In this document: positions 26,718-35,215 of the stretch, one piece after another
Numbering within the stretch: position 1 is the stretch's first letter
How the letters are laid out: every line of letters begins with the position of its first letter
Assembly (NCBI RefSeq): GCF_042661025.1
Contig: NZ_JBHSWH010000001.1
Coordinates: 1,302,001 to 1,366,000 of the forward strand
Length of the DNA: 64,000 nt
Direction of reading: 5' to 3'
Source of the DNA: Flexivirga alba
GTDB taxonomy: Bacteria; Actinomycetota; Actinomycetes; Actinomycetales; Dermatophilaceae
Made by a program: the position numbers and the translations under genes
Notes under the pieces: model-generated
What the model was told of the DNA's origin: nothing
What the model saw: the letters and a program-made list of their open reading frames with translations, nothing else
Database searches by the model: none

Positions 26718-27692
26718 ATGCCAGCCATCACAGTGTCGAACATCCTGACCCTCCCGCGAGTGTCCGTGCCTGAGCCGGGCGCGCAGCCTCGGTCGGTCCG
26801 GTCGGTCACCACCGCCCCGCAAGGGTTCGAGGGTGAAGGTTTCCCGGTGCGCCGCGCGTTCGCCGGGGTTTCGATGGCGGATCTCGATCCGTTCATCCAC
26901 ATGGATCAGATGGGCGAGGTCGAATACGCCCCCGGCGAGCCGAAGGGCACGCCGTGGCACCCGCACCGCGGGTTCGAGACCGTCACCTACATCATCGACG
27001 GCATCTTCGAGCACCAGGACAGCACCGGCGGCGGCGGCCGTATCACCGACGGCGACACGCAGTGGATGACCGCCGGGTCGGGCCTGCTGCACATCGAGAA
27101 GCCGCCGGAGTCGCTCGTCGTCTCTGGCGGACTCTTCCACGGCCTGCAGCTCTGGGTCAACCTGCCGAGCACGATGAAGATGACCGACCCGCGCTACCAG
27201 GACATTCGGGCCAAGGAGGTGTCGCTGCTGTCCAGTCCGGACGGTGGGGCACTGCTGCGCGTGATCGCGGGCGAGCTCGACGGGCACGAGGGTCCCGGCA
27301 TCACGCACACACCGATCTCCGTCATACACGCGACGGTGGCTCCGGGTGCGCGCGTGCAGCTGCCGTGGCGCAAGGACTTCAACGCTCTTGTCTATGTGCT
27401 CTCCGGTCGGGGATCCGTTGGCGCAGAACGCCGTCCGATCGAAATGGGGCAGCTTGCCGTCTTCGGTCCCGGCGATGTCATCGAGGTCGCGGCCGACGAC
27501 AACCAGGAGTCCCGTAGCCCGAGCCTGGAGCTCTACATCATGGGCGGCCGACCGATCGGGGAGCCCGTCGCGGCATACGGTCCGTTCGTCATGAACACCC
27601 GCGAAGAACTGGCGACGGCCTTCGAGGACTTCCAGGCCGGCCGGCTCGGCACGATCCCCGCCGAACCGCACCCCGGTCACGACGTCCTCTGA
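26718..27692 (+). CDS. Pirin-family bicupin protein (second copy)
   Basis: 324 residues. The N-terminal cupin carries HPHRGFETVTYIIDG and the conserved DTQWMTAGSGLLHIE, with the second cupin after residue ~200 (GARVQLPWRKDFNALVYVLSG). It differs clearly from the first pirin, so this is not a recent duplication. Own promoter with a MarR-type site. Confidence 0.93.
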   Translation: MPAITVSNILTLPRVSVPEPGAQPRSVRSVTTAPQGFEGEGFPVRRAFAGVSMADLDPFIHMDQMGEVEYAPGEPKGTPWHPHRGFETVTYIIDGIFEHQDSTGGGGRITDGDTQWMTAGSGLLHIEKPPESLVVSGGLFHGLQLWVNLPSTMKMTDPRYQDIRAKEVSLLSSPDGGALLRVIAGELDGHEGPGITHTPISVIHATVAPGARVQLPWRKDFNALVYVLSGRGSVGAERRPIEMGQLAVFGPGDVIEVAADDNQESRSPSLELYIMGGRPIGEPVAAYGPFVMNTREELATAFEDFQAGRLGTIPAEPHPGHDVL

Positions 27693-27718
27693 CGGGTCCG
27701 ACACCCCGGCCCCCATCC

Positions 27719-27792
27719 GCCGAGAGGCTCAGAAGAGTCTCGAGAGGCTCAGTAAAACTGAGCAATCCAGGCTGTGTTACTGAGCCTCTCGG
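27719..27792. repeat. Inverted repeat after pirin gene (terminator-like)
   Basis: GAGAGGCTCAGTAA (27742-27755) pairs exactly with 27777-27790, loop 21 bases; a further direct copy of CGAGAGGCTCAG lies at 27721-27732 and can pair with the same right arm. The alternative pairings make this a possible terminator for the pirin gene. Downstream (27793-27870) is G-rich simple sequence with repeats of GGCGAG and no gene. Confidence 0.6.
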
Positions 27793-27881
27793 CGTTCATG
27801 TGAGCCTGTCGGCGAGGGGGCGCGGCGAGCGAGGGGGCGCGGCGAGAGGGGGCGGCGAGGCGATGGCAGCCGCTGGACGTA

Positions 27882-27926
27882 TTACTACGCGCAGTAGTAA
27901 CGTTAACTACGACATCTTGTAGTAGT
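27882..27926. promoter_or_regulatory. Two BlaI-type operators upstream of cydA
   Basis: Site 1: TTACTACGCGCAGTAGTAA (27882-27900), a 7-bp dyad with a 5-base centre. Site 2: ACTACGACA (27906-27914) and TGTAGTAGT (27918-27926), a dyad with one mismatch and a 3-base centre. Both fit the TACTACA/TGTAGTA pattern bound by BlaI/MecI-type repressors. The last gene of this operon encodes a BlaI protein, so autoregulation is likely (inference). Confidence 0.65.
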
Positions 27927-27942
27927 CGACGGAGGAGACGGC

Positions 27943-29387
27943 GTGGACGCCCTCGATCTGGCGCGGTGGCAGTTCGCCATCACGACGGTCTACCACTTCC
28001 TGTTCGTGCCGATCACGATCGGCCTCTCGGCCATGGTCGCCGGCTTCCACACCTGGTACTTACGCCGTCGACAGCCCGAGCTGCTCCGATTGGCAAAGTT
28101 TTTCGGCAAACTCTTCACGATCAACTTCGCGCTCGGACTGGTCACCGGCATCGTGCAGGAGTTCCAGTTCGGGATGAACTGGTCGGACTACAGCAAGTTC
28201 GTCGGTGACATCTTCGGGGCGCCGCTGGCCTTCGAGGCACTGCTCGCGTTCTTCATGGAGTCGACGTTCCTCGGGCTGTGGATCTTCGGGTGGGGGCGCA
28301 TCCCGGAGAAGGTCCATGTCGCCTGCATCTGGGTCGTGCACATCGGAACGGTCCTGTCGGCATACTTCATCCTCGCCGCGAACTCCTTCATGCAGCACCC
28401 GGTCGGCTACAAGTACAACAGGGTCACCGGCCGCGCCGAGCTGACCGACTTCGTCGCCGTGCTCACGAACAAAGTGCAACTGGTTACCTTCCCGCACGTG
28501 CTGGCGGCGTCATACCTCTGCGGCGGTGCGATGGTGATGGGCGTCGGCCTGTGGTCCATGCGTAAGCACGATCACGACAAGAAGATGTATCGCAAGGCAG
28601 CGCGCGTCGGTGCCGTCGTCACCCTGATCGCCGGCATGGGCGTCTCCATCACCGGCGACACGCAGGGCAAGGTGATGACCGAGGTGCAGCCGATGAAAAT
28701 GGCTGCGGCAGAAGCGCTTTACCAAACTCGGGACAGCTGTGCGGAGTTCTCCTCCTCACCATCGGCTCGCTGGACGGTGAGCACGAGAAGTATGCGATCA
28801 CGGTCCCGTGCGTCCTGAGCTTCCTGGCAACCGGATCGTTCAACGGCAAGGTTCAGGGCGTCAACGAACTGAAACGTGAGCTGCCCGGGCAGATCGCCAA
28901 GGCCGCGGCCGCCCGAGGAGAGCCCGCCCGTTACGTCCAGCCCGCCGACGCCGTCTTCACCCCGAATATCCCGCTCGCCTACTGGTCCTTCCGGTTGATG
29001 ATCGGCATCGGAATGCTCGCGTCGGCCATCTCGGTGGCCGTGCTCTGGCTCACCCGCAAGGGCCGCTCGGAGGTCCCGCGATGGCTGGTGCTGGCCGGCA
29101 TCGTCTCGCCGCTACTTCCCGTGCTGGGCAACAGCTTTGGCTGGATCTTCACCGAGACCGGCCGCCAACCGTGGCTGGTGTATGGCGTCATGACTACCTC
29201 ATCGGGGGTCTCGCCGAGTGTGAGCGCCGCGTCGGTGATCACCTCGATGACCGTCTTCACGATCCTGTATGCCGGGCTGGCCGTCGTCGAGGTCAAGTTG
29301 ATGCTCGACTACACCCGCCATGGCGCGGACCCCTACACACCCACGAAGCAGTCGGCGGACGACGAGCCGCTGGCGTTCTCCTACTGA
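27943..29387 (+). pseudogene. cydA: Cytochrome bd ubiquinol/menaquinol oxidase subunit I (frameshifted)
   Basis: GTG start with GGAGGA upstream; 481 residues after repair. Multi-helix subunit carrying the quinol site and hemes b558, b595 and d. Visible: RWQFAITTVYHFLFVP at the start, the segment SITGDTQGK, and the conserved GRQPW. At 28751-28753 one C appears missing: ALYQTRDSCAEFS must continue in the next frame as LLTIGSLDGEHEKYAITVP. Because cydB and cydDC downstream are intact, the break is more likely a sequencing error. High-affinity terminal oxidase for low-oxygen or inhibited respiration. Confidence 0.9.
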
Positions 29388-29397
29388 GGATTTCGCG

Positions 29398-30444
29398 ATG
29401 TCTCTGGAAACGTTCTGGTTCATCCTCATCGGCCTGCTCTGGGCGGGCTACCTGATCCTCGAAGGCTTCGATTTCGGCGTCGGCATGCTGCTCGCGATCA
29501 TCGGCCGGGGTGAGACCAAGGCCGAGACGAACGACAAACGACGCCTGATGCTCACCACGATCGGACCCTTCTGGGACGGCAACGAGGTGTGGCTGATAAC
29601 TGCCGGCGGTGCGATGTTCGCAGCGTTCCCGGCTTGGTACGCAACGATGTTCAGCGGCTTCTACCTGGCCATGCTGCTGCTCCTGGTCGCGCTGATCCTG
29701 CGCAACATGGGCTTTGAATACCGCTACAAGCGGGACAATGACCGATGGCGTGCCGGGTGGGATGCCGTGATCATCGGCGGATCGGTGCTGCCTCCGCTGC
29801 TGGTCGGCATTGCGCTGACCAATCTGATTCACGGCGTGCCGGTGGATCGCAGCGGCAACTTCAGCGGCACCTTCTTCACCCTGCTGAATCCGATGAGTCT
29901 GCTCGGCGGGCTCACCCTGGTGGCGGTCTCCCTCGTGCACGGCGCGTTCTTCCTTGCACTCAAGACCTCCGGCTCGATCCGCGACGAAGCGCGGACCGTC
30001 GCACGCCGATCTGCCCCGGTGGCAGCACTTCTCGCCATCGCGCTGCTCATCTGGGTCAACCTCCACACGGGCACGGTCTGGTCCTGGCTGGTGGCCGCGA
30101 TCGGGGTGATCGCCTTCGTGGCGGCGCTCGCAGCGGACCGGATCGGCCGGGACGGGTTGGCCTTCACCGGCACCTTCGTCACGATCGGTGCGACCGTGGC
30201 GTGCTACTTCCTCGCGTCATACCCCGCCGTCATGCCGAGCACGATCAACCCGGCCTTTGGCCTCACAGTGCACAACGCTGCAAGCTCGCACCTGACACTG
30301 CAAATCATGACGGGCGCCGCGGTGGTGTTCACCCCGATCATGCTGCTCTACTCGGCCTGGAACTACTGGGTCTTCCGGAAGCGCATCAGCACCGATCACA
30401 TTGCGCCGCAAACTGATCCGCTCGCCACGGTGGGGAGCCACTGA
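29398..30444 (+). CDS. cydB: Cytochrome bd oxidase subunit II
   Basis: 348 residues with eight to nine membrane helices. Family features: LEGFDFGVGML near residue 25, FWDGNEVWLITAGGAMFAAFP near residue 60. Forms the membrane oxidase with CydA. Begins 10 bases after the cydA stop and ends overlapping the cydDC start (TGATG). Confidence 0.95.
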   Translation: MSLETFWFILIGLLWAGYLILEGFDFGVGMLLAIIGRGETKAETNDKRRLMLTTIGPFWDGNEVWLITAGGAMFAAFPAWYATMFSGFYLAMLLLLVALILRNMGFEYRYKRDNDRWRAGWDAVIIGGSVLPPLLVGIALTNLIHGVPVDRSGNFSGTFFTLLNPMSLLGGLTLVAVSLVHGAFFLALKTSGSIRDEARTVARRSAPVAALLAIALLIWVNLHTGTVWSWLVAAIGVIAFVAALAADRIGRDGLAFTGTFVTIGATVACYFLASYPAVMPSTINPAFGLTVHNAASSHLTLQIMTGAAVVFTPIMLLYSAWNYWVFRKRISTDHIAPQTDPLATVGSH

Positions 30445-33400
30445 TGCGACCGCTCGATTCGCGACTACTGCGCGTCGAGCCACGGGTGCGCCGTCCGCTG
30501 GCGGCGCTCGGCGTGATCGGCGTCGTGCAAGGTGCGCTCGCAATCGCCCAGGCGGTGGTGGTGGCGGCACTGATCGTGGCGGTGGTTCGCGAGAAGTCGC
30601 TGGTCGTCCCCACGGTGCTCGTGCTGGTTGTGTTCGGCTTGCGGGCGATCGCTGGCGGCGCTGCGGAACGTGTTGCGGCGTGGGCGGGTTCGTATGTCGG
30701 CAACCTCCTTCGCCACCGCGCCGTCGACGGGTGGCTGGGCAGCACGATCGACACCCGTCCCAGTGAAACGGTCATGCTGACTCGTGCCACCAAGGGTGCC
30801 GAGGCGATCGAGCCGTATGTCGCCCGTTACCTGCCGGCCCTGATCAGTGCGGCGGTCGTGCCTGTCTTTGCGTTGGTGGCGCTGGCATGCACCGACTGGA
30901 TCAGTGCGCTCATCGTGGTGCTCACCCTGCCGTTGCTGCCGCTCTTCGCCGCGCTCATCGGGCTGCACACTCGAGATGAGACAGCGGCGCGGTGGCGTGA
31001 AACCGACCGGTTGACAGGGCATTTCCTCGATGTGATGCGTGGGCTGCCGACGTTGGTCAACTACCAGCGGGCAGAGCATCAGGTCGGTCTGGTGCGCGCC
31101 GTCGGTCAACGGTGGCGTGCCGCGACGGTTCGGACCCTGCGTACGGCCTTCCTCAGCTCTGCTGCGCTGGAGTTGCTCGCCACCATCTCTGTGGCGATCG
31201 TCGCCGTCGCAGTGGGGCTGCGGCTGGTCAGCGGCGGGATGAGTCTCGAGGTGGGTCTGGTCGCCATACTCCTGGCGCCGGAGGCGTATTGGCCGATCCG
31301 CAGGGTCGGGCAGGAGTTTCACGCGGCTGCGGATGGTGCACAGGCCATCGACGAATTGCTGGCGCAGGACTCGGCGCCGGTCGTGTCGGCGACGAGCGGG
31401 GCCGGCGCCCTGCATGCGCGGGTGCTCGGCTATCGCCATCCAGGCGCGCAGCAACTCGTCATCCGTGACTTGGACCTGGATGTCCGTGCCGGGCTGACCG
31501 CGCTGACCGGACCGTCGGGCTGCGGGAAGACCACCGTGCTGGACCTCCTCGCGGGCTTGCGCGCCGCGACGACCGGGTCTGTCGAGTCACCATCGGTCGT
31601 GCACTACGTGACCCAGCGCCCGTTCCTCGTGCCGGGCAGCATTGCCGAAAACCTAGCGCTGACAGGGGAGTTACCGTCGGGCACCGACTGGCTGCCGGAG
31701 CCGCTGCGGCGCCTGCCGGACGGTCTCGACACGGTCATCGGCGACGACGGATTCGGCCTGTCCGCCGGCCAGCGGGCGCTGCTTGCGCTCACCCGGGCGC
31801 AGTTGTCCTCTGCCTCGGTCGTCCTGCTCGATGAGCCGACCGCCCATCTCGATCCCGCCATGCGCGGTCAGGTGGAGACGATGATCCGTGCGCTCGCCCG
31901 GACTCGCGCCGTCGTCGTGGCCACCCACAGCGAGAGCCTGATGGCGTTGGCGGACAACGTGATACGGCTCGAATTGGCGCGGGGCGTTGAGGTGGCCGAG
32001 GAGCGTCTCGAGGTCTCTCGCCCCCGCCGTAGTGCGCGGCCACCGGAAGCCGCCTTTCGAGACGCTCGCTCGTTCCTCACGAGCTCCTCAAGGGGCTTTT
32101 CGGGGCGCTCTGTATGGCGTCCGGCGCCTGGCGTGCTGCGCGCGGCGACGATCGGCGCGCTGGCCTCCGTGTGCGGCGTAGCGCTGATGGCGACGTCGGG
32201 GTGGCTGATCGTGCAGGCGAGCACCAGGCCGCCGGTGCTGACCTTGCTGGTGGCGATCGTCTGCGTGCGGGCCTTCGGCATCGGCCGACCGGTGTTCCGT
32301 TACGTCGAGCGAATCAGGTCGCACGACGCAGCGCTCGCAGACCTGGTCGAGCGCCGGGCTTCGCTCTTCACTCGGTTGATCCCGCTCACGCCGGCAGCGC
32401 TGGGACGCAAGCGCCGGGCGGACGTGCTGACCGGTGCGGTGAGCGACCTGGACGACGAGGTCGACGTGCAGGTCCGGGCGCTGGTGCCGCTGATCGGCTG
32501 CGTAGCGACGGCCGTGCTCACCCTCGGTGTCGTGACAGCGCTGCATCCGGCGAGCGGCCTCGTCCTCGCGGCGATCCTGGTCGCTGTTGGGCTGGTCGCC
32601 TGGTGGGACTACCGGTTGGAGAGTGACGGCCAGCGCCATACCCTCCGAGCGCGCGCGGCGGTCAATGACGCCGCGCAGCTCCTGGCCACGAATCTCCCTG
32701 CGGTGCAGGCGATCTCGGCCGCGCAACCGCTGGTCCGGAAACTCGACGATGCCGCACACGAGAGCACTCGCGCCACTGTTGGGCAGGCTCGGGGCCGGGC
32801 CGCCGGTGTCGCCATGACCACCGTGCTGGCCGGCGTGGCGACCGTCCTGACGGCGATCGTCGCGCGGGGCGGTTTGGCGAGCGGGCAACTCAGCGCGCCG
32901 ATCGCCGCGCTACTCGTGCTGGGGCCGCTCGCCCTGACCGACGTGCTTGGAACGGTGCCCGACGCGGTCGGCGCAGCCGCTCGCGGACGTTGGGCACATG
33001 ATCGGCTGCGCCGCCTGACCGAGCAGCCACCGGCGGTGCAGGACCCGGAGCGCGCAACCAGCACACCCACCGGGGCCGCTCACCTCCGGCTGCACCAGGT
33101 GAGTGCCTCCTGGACCGGCGCCGCTACCGACCTCTCCGTCGACGACTTCCGTCTCGCGCCCGGCGAACGGGTCAGTGTCACCGGGCCCAACGGGGCGGGC
33201 AAGTCCACCCTGCTCGCAGTACTGGCTCGGCACCTCGAGATCGCCTCGGGCCATTACACATTCGCGGGAGTGGACGTCCAACACAACAGGATCATCGACG
33301 TGCGCTCACGGCTGGCGATCGTGGACGACGAACCGCACGTCTTCGCCGGCACGGTGCGCGCCAACCTGCTCCTGGCCCGCCCGGACGCCACAGACCCTGC

Positions 33401-33812
33401 GATCGCCGGCGCACTCGTCGACGCGGGACTCGGCAGGTGGCTGGCGGCGCTTCCACAGGGCCTCGACTCCGAGCTCGGCGACGGCCGAAGCGTGAGCGGT
33501 GGGGAGCGCACCCGGCTGGCGATAGGCCGCGCGCTCCTGTCGGCCCGGCCGGTGCTGCTCCTCGACGAACCGGTCGCACACCTGGACTCACCCACGGCAC
33601 GCGCCGTCATGCACGACCTGCGCACCGCGACGGCCGGTGCGTCCGTCGTCGCCGTGTCCCACCAGGGCGTCGCGGACCTGGCGCCGGATCGGGAGTTCGC
33701 CATACAGCTACCCTTTGGGATCGACCGATCCGTGGACCTCGGGCCCCGGCGAAGTATCGGAGCGAGGCACGAGCGGAGAACTTCGTTGGGTGAGGATACG
33801 GTGGCGTCGTGA
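30444..33812 (+). CDS. cydDC: Fused CydD-CydC ABC exporter for cytochrome bd assembly
   Basis: 1122 residues: two complete ABC exporter half-subunits in one chain. CydD half: membrane helices to ~320, Walker A GPSGCGKTT (~355), signature SAGQRALLALTRAQL (~440), LLDEPTAHLD (~460). CydC half: membrane helices ~560-840, Walker A GPNGAGKST (~913), signature SGGERTRLAIGRALL (~1016). E. coli CydDC exports reduced thiols or heme-related cargo needed for cytochrome bd. Fusion is common in actinobacteria. The linker (residues ~516-551) is made of a family A palindromic repeat read in frame, and the C-terminal ~15 codons contain a family B repeat. Overlaps blaI. Confidence 0.94.
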   Translation: MRPLDSRLLRVEPRVRRPLAALGVIGVVQGALAIAQAVVVAALIVAVVREKSLVVPTVLVLVVFGLRAIAGGAAERVAAWAGSYVGNLLRHRAVDGWLGSTIDTRPSETVMLTRATKGAEAIEPYVARYLPALISAAVVPVFALVALACTDWISALIVVLTLPLLPLFAALIGLHTRDETAARWRETDRLTGHFLDVMRGLPTLVNYQRAEHQVGLVRAVGQRWRAATVRTLRTAFLSSAALELLATISVAIVAVAVGLRLVSGGMSLEVGLVAILLAPEAYWPIRRVGQEFHAAADGAQAIDELLAQDSAPVVSATSGAGALHARVLGYRHPGAQQLVIRDLDLDVRAGLTALTGPSGCGKTTVLDLLAGLRAATTGSVESPSVVHYVTQRPFLVPGSIAENLALTGELPSGTDWLPEPLRRLPDGLDTVIGDDGFGLSAGQRALLALTRAQLSSASVVLLDEPTAHLDPAMRGQVETMIRALARTRAVVVATHSESLMALADNVIRLELARGVEVAEERLEVSRPRRSARPPEAAFRDARSFLTSSSRGFSGRSVWRPAPGVLRAATIGALASVCGVALMATSGWLIVQASTRPPVLTLLVAIVCVRAFGIGRPVFRYVERIRSHDAALADLVERRASLFTRLIPLTPAALGRKRRADVLTGAVSDLDDEVDVQVRALVPLIGCVATAVLTLGVVTALHPASGLVLAAILVAVGLVAWWDYRLESDGQRHTLRARAAVNDAAQLLATNLPAVQAISAAQPLVRKLDDAAHESTRATVGQARGRAAGVAMTTVLAGVATVLTAIVARGGLASGQLSAPIAALLVLGPLALTDVLGTVPDAVGAAARGRWAHDRLRRLTEQPPAVQDPERATSTPTGAAHLRLHQVSASWTGAATDLSVDDFRLAPGERVSVTGPNGAGKSTLLAVLARHLEIASGHYTFAGVDVQHNRIIDVRSRLAIVDDEPHVFAGTVRANLLLARPDATDPAIAGALVDAGLGRWLAALPQGLDSELGDGRSVSGGERTRLAIGRALLSARPVLLLDEPVAHLDSPTARAVMHDLRTATAGASVVAVSHQGVADLAPDREFAIQLPFGIDRSVDLGPRRSIGARHERRTSLGEDTVAS
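31989..32097. repeat. Family A palindromic repeat inside cydDC
   Basis: GAGGTGGCCGAGGAGCGTCT and following bases, with the inverted partner CGAGACGCTCGCTCGTTCC and GAGCTCCTC, reproduce the cores seen at 20612-20699 and 25087-25262. It is open in frame and encodes an Arg/Glu-rich linker between the CydD and CydC halves. Confidence 0.65.
33744..33790. repeat. Family B palindromic repeat at the end of cydDC
   Basis: CCCCGGCGAAGTATCGGAGC at the left and AACTTCGTTGGG at the right. The same unit occurs at 42060-42105 within a DUF5926 gene. Here it supplies the last coding residues of CydDC (RRSIGARHERRTSLG). Confidence 0.65.
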
Positions 33813-34201
33813 TGAGGCAGGGACGATCCGGGCTCGGCGACCTGGAGAGCGCCGTGATGGAGCAGCTGTGGGCGCTCCCCGAGGACGGTTGGTTGTCGGT
33901 CCGAGAGGTCCACGAGCGGCTTGTCGACCGCGACCTGGCCTACACGACCGTAATGACCGTGCTCGACCGGCTGGCCAAGAAGGACCTGGTCGGCCGCGAG
34001 CGAGCCGGGCGCGCCTGGCGCTACCGCGCAGCGGCGACCCGCGATCAGCTGACCGCCGAGGTGCTGCAGTCCAGCCTGGAGCCGCTGGCGCCGGACGACC
34101 GCAAGGCGGCGCTGCTGAGCTTCCTCGACAATGCATCGGCCGACGACATCGACGTGTTGCGCGCCGGACTCGCTGAGGTCGAGCGCAAGCACGGTCGCTG
34201 A
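33812..34201 (+). CDS. blaI: BlaI/MecI/CopY-family repressor
   Basis: 129 residues from ATG 33812 (GTG 33809 also possible); overlaps the cydDC stop. Winged helix: LGDLESAVMEQLWALPEDG, WLSVREVHERL, YTTVMTVLDRLAKKDLV (recognition helix), and a C-terminal dimerisation tail. BlaI proteins bind TACTACA-type dyads; two such dyads precede cydA. As the fourth gene of the cyd operon it probably represses it. Its relief is commonly by an M56 protease such as the one encoded convergently downstream. Confidence 0.9.
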   Translation: MRQGRSGLGDLESAVMEQLWALPEDGWLSVREVHERLVDRDLAYTTVMTVLDRLAKKDLVGRERAGRAWRYRAAATRDQLTAEVLQSSLEPLAPDDRKAALLSFLDNASADDIDVLRAGLAEVERKHGR

Positions 34202-34228
34202 CTCAACCGACTCCGAGTGCGGCGCGTC

Positions 34229-34271
34229 CAAAGTTGGCTGACAGTCGCTTCGCGCCTGACCAGCAACTTTG
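34229..34271. terminator. Bidirectional terminator between blaI and M56 genes
   Basis: CAAAGTTGGCTG (34229-34240) pairs with CAGCAACTTTG (34261-34271), one bulged base, between two convergent stop codons. Contains T-rich arms on both sides, as expected for termination in both directions. Confidence 0.6.
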
Positions 34272-34300
34272 TCCACATCCGTACCTGCTCTATTTCTAAT

Positions 34301-35179
34301 TCACCCCATTAGCAGCGCACCCCAGGCGATGATCCCGGTCGCCAGCACGACGAACGCAGCCGCCGCGAGCACCGAAGCGGACAGCATCCGGTGCGGGCCG
34401 TTGTCGGCCAGCAACTCCATCCGCCGCACCGCCGACGCGCCGGTCACGCCAAGCGTGGCGTCCGGATGCGCCCCGCCCGACAGCTGAACCAGCGCCCGCG
34501 CCACGGCCACCGGCCCGACCGAACGACACGCGGCCCGATCGGCCAGCAGCTCGATCAGCAGGCGTACCTCCTGTATGCCGCGGTCACTGCGTATGACGCG
34601 CGGAACCGCGGTGTGCAGCACGGTGAAGAACTCCAGGACCAGGTCGTGACGCAGCCGCAGGTGTGCGCGTTCGTGCGCCAGGACGCCGCCCAGTTGTTCG
34701 GCAGGGAGCGCGCGAATTGTGCTGTCGGTCAACACGACTCGGCGTCTTTTGCCCGGGATGCAATAGGCGGTCGGTGTCGGGTGAGCCAGCACCGTGATGG
34801 AGTCGTATGACGCCCCCTCCGGGGGATCACCGAGCAGATCGACGAGCTCGGCGTGCTTGCGTCGTGCCACGCGCAGGTCGCGGCCGATCCGATGTCCCTG
34901 CAGGAGCAGTCGAGCGACGATCAGGCTGGAGATCACCAGCCCGAGGAGCAGCAGCGGAACGTTCGCAGCAGGTGCCGGGATCTGCCTGCCGTCACGGACG
35001 AGCTGCAGGATCGCCAGTGGCGCCAGACACACAGACGCAAAGATCGCAGACAGCGAAATCGCTTGCCACAGCAGCAAAGCCGGCCCTGGCACCCGCTCCA
35101 GGTCGGTCAGGCTCGGCAGCAGTCGCGGGACCGGCCAGGTGAGCAGGACCGCGACCACGAACAGTCCCGTGGTCAGCAC
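34301..35179 (-). CDS. M56-family (BlaR1-like) membrane metallopeptidase
   Basis: 292 residues, GTG start. Three to four membrane helices surround a cytosolic protease domain with the zinc motif HERAH (LAHERAHLRLRHD) and the distal ELLADRAA Glu/Asp pair. It lacks the beta-lactam sensor domain of true BlaR1. M56 proteases of this size pair with BlaI repressors and cut them on signal. Located convergent to blaI, and 36 bases downstream of the PQQ-propeller gene on its own strand. Confidence 0.87.
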   Translation of the reverse strand: MLTTGLFVVAVLLTWPVPRLLPSLTDLERVPGPALLLWQAISLSAIFASVCLAPLAILQLVRDGRQIPAPAANVPLLLLGLVISSLIVARLLLQGHRIGRDLRVARRKHAELVDLLGDPPEGASYDSITVLAHPTPTAYCIPGKRRRVVLTDSTIRALPAEQLGGVLAHERAHLRLRHDLVLEFFTVLHTAVPRVIRSDRGIQEVRLLIELLADRAACRSVGPVAVARALVQLSGGAHPDATLGVTGASAVRRMELLADNGPHRMLSASVLAAAAFVVLATGIIAWGALLMG

Positions 35180-35215
35180 CGCGTCATTCTCCCAGCCCAG
35201 GAAAGGGGTTCGAGG

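Noticed and set aside
34301..35179. Beta-lactam-sensing BlaR1
   Set aside because: The penicillin-binding sensor domain is absent and no beta-lactamase gene is near.
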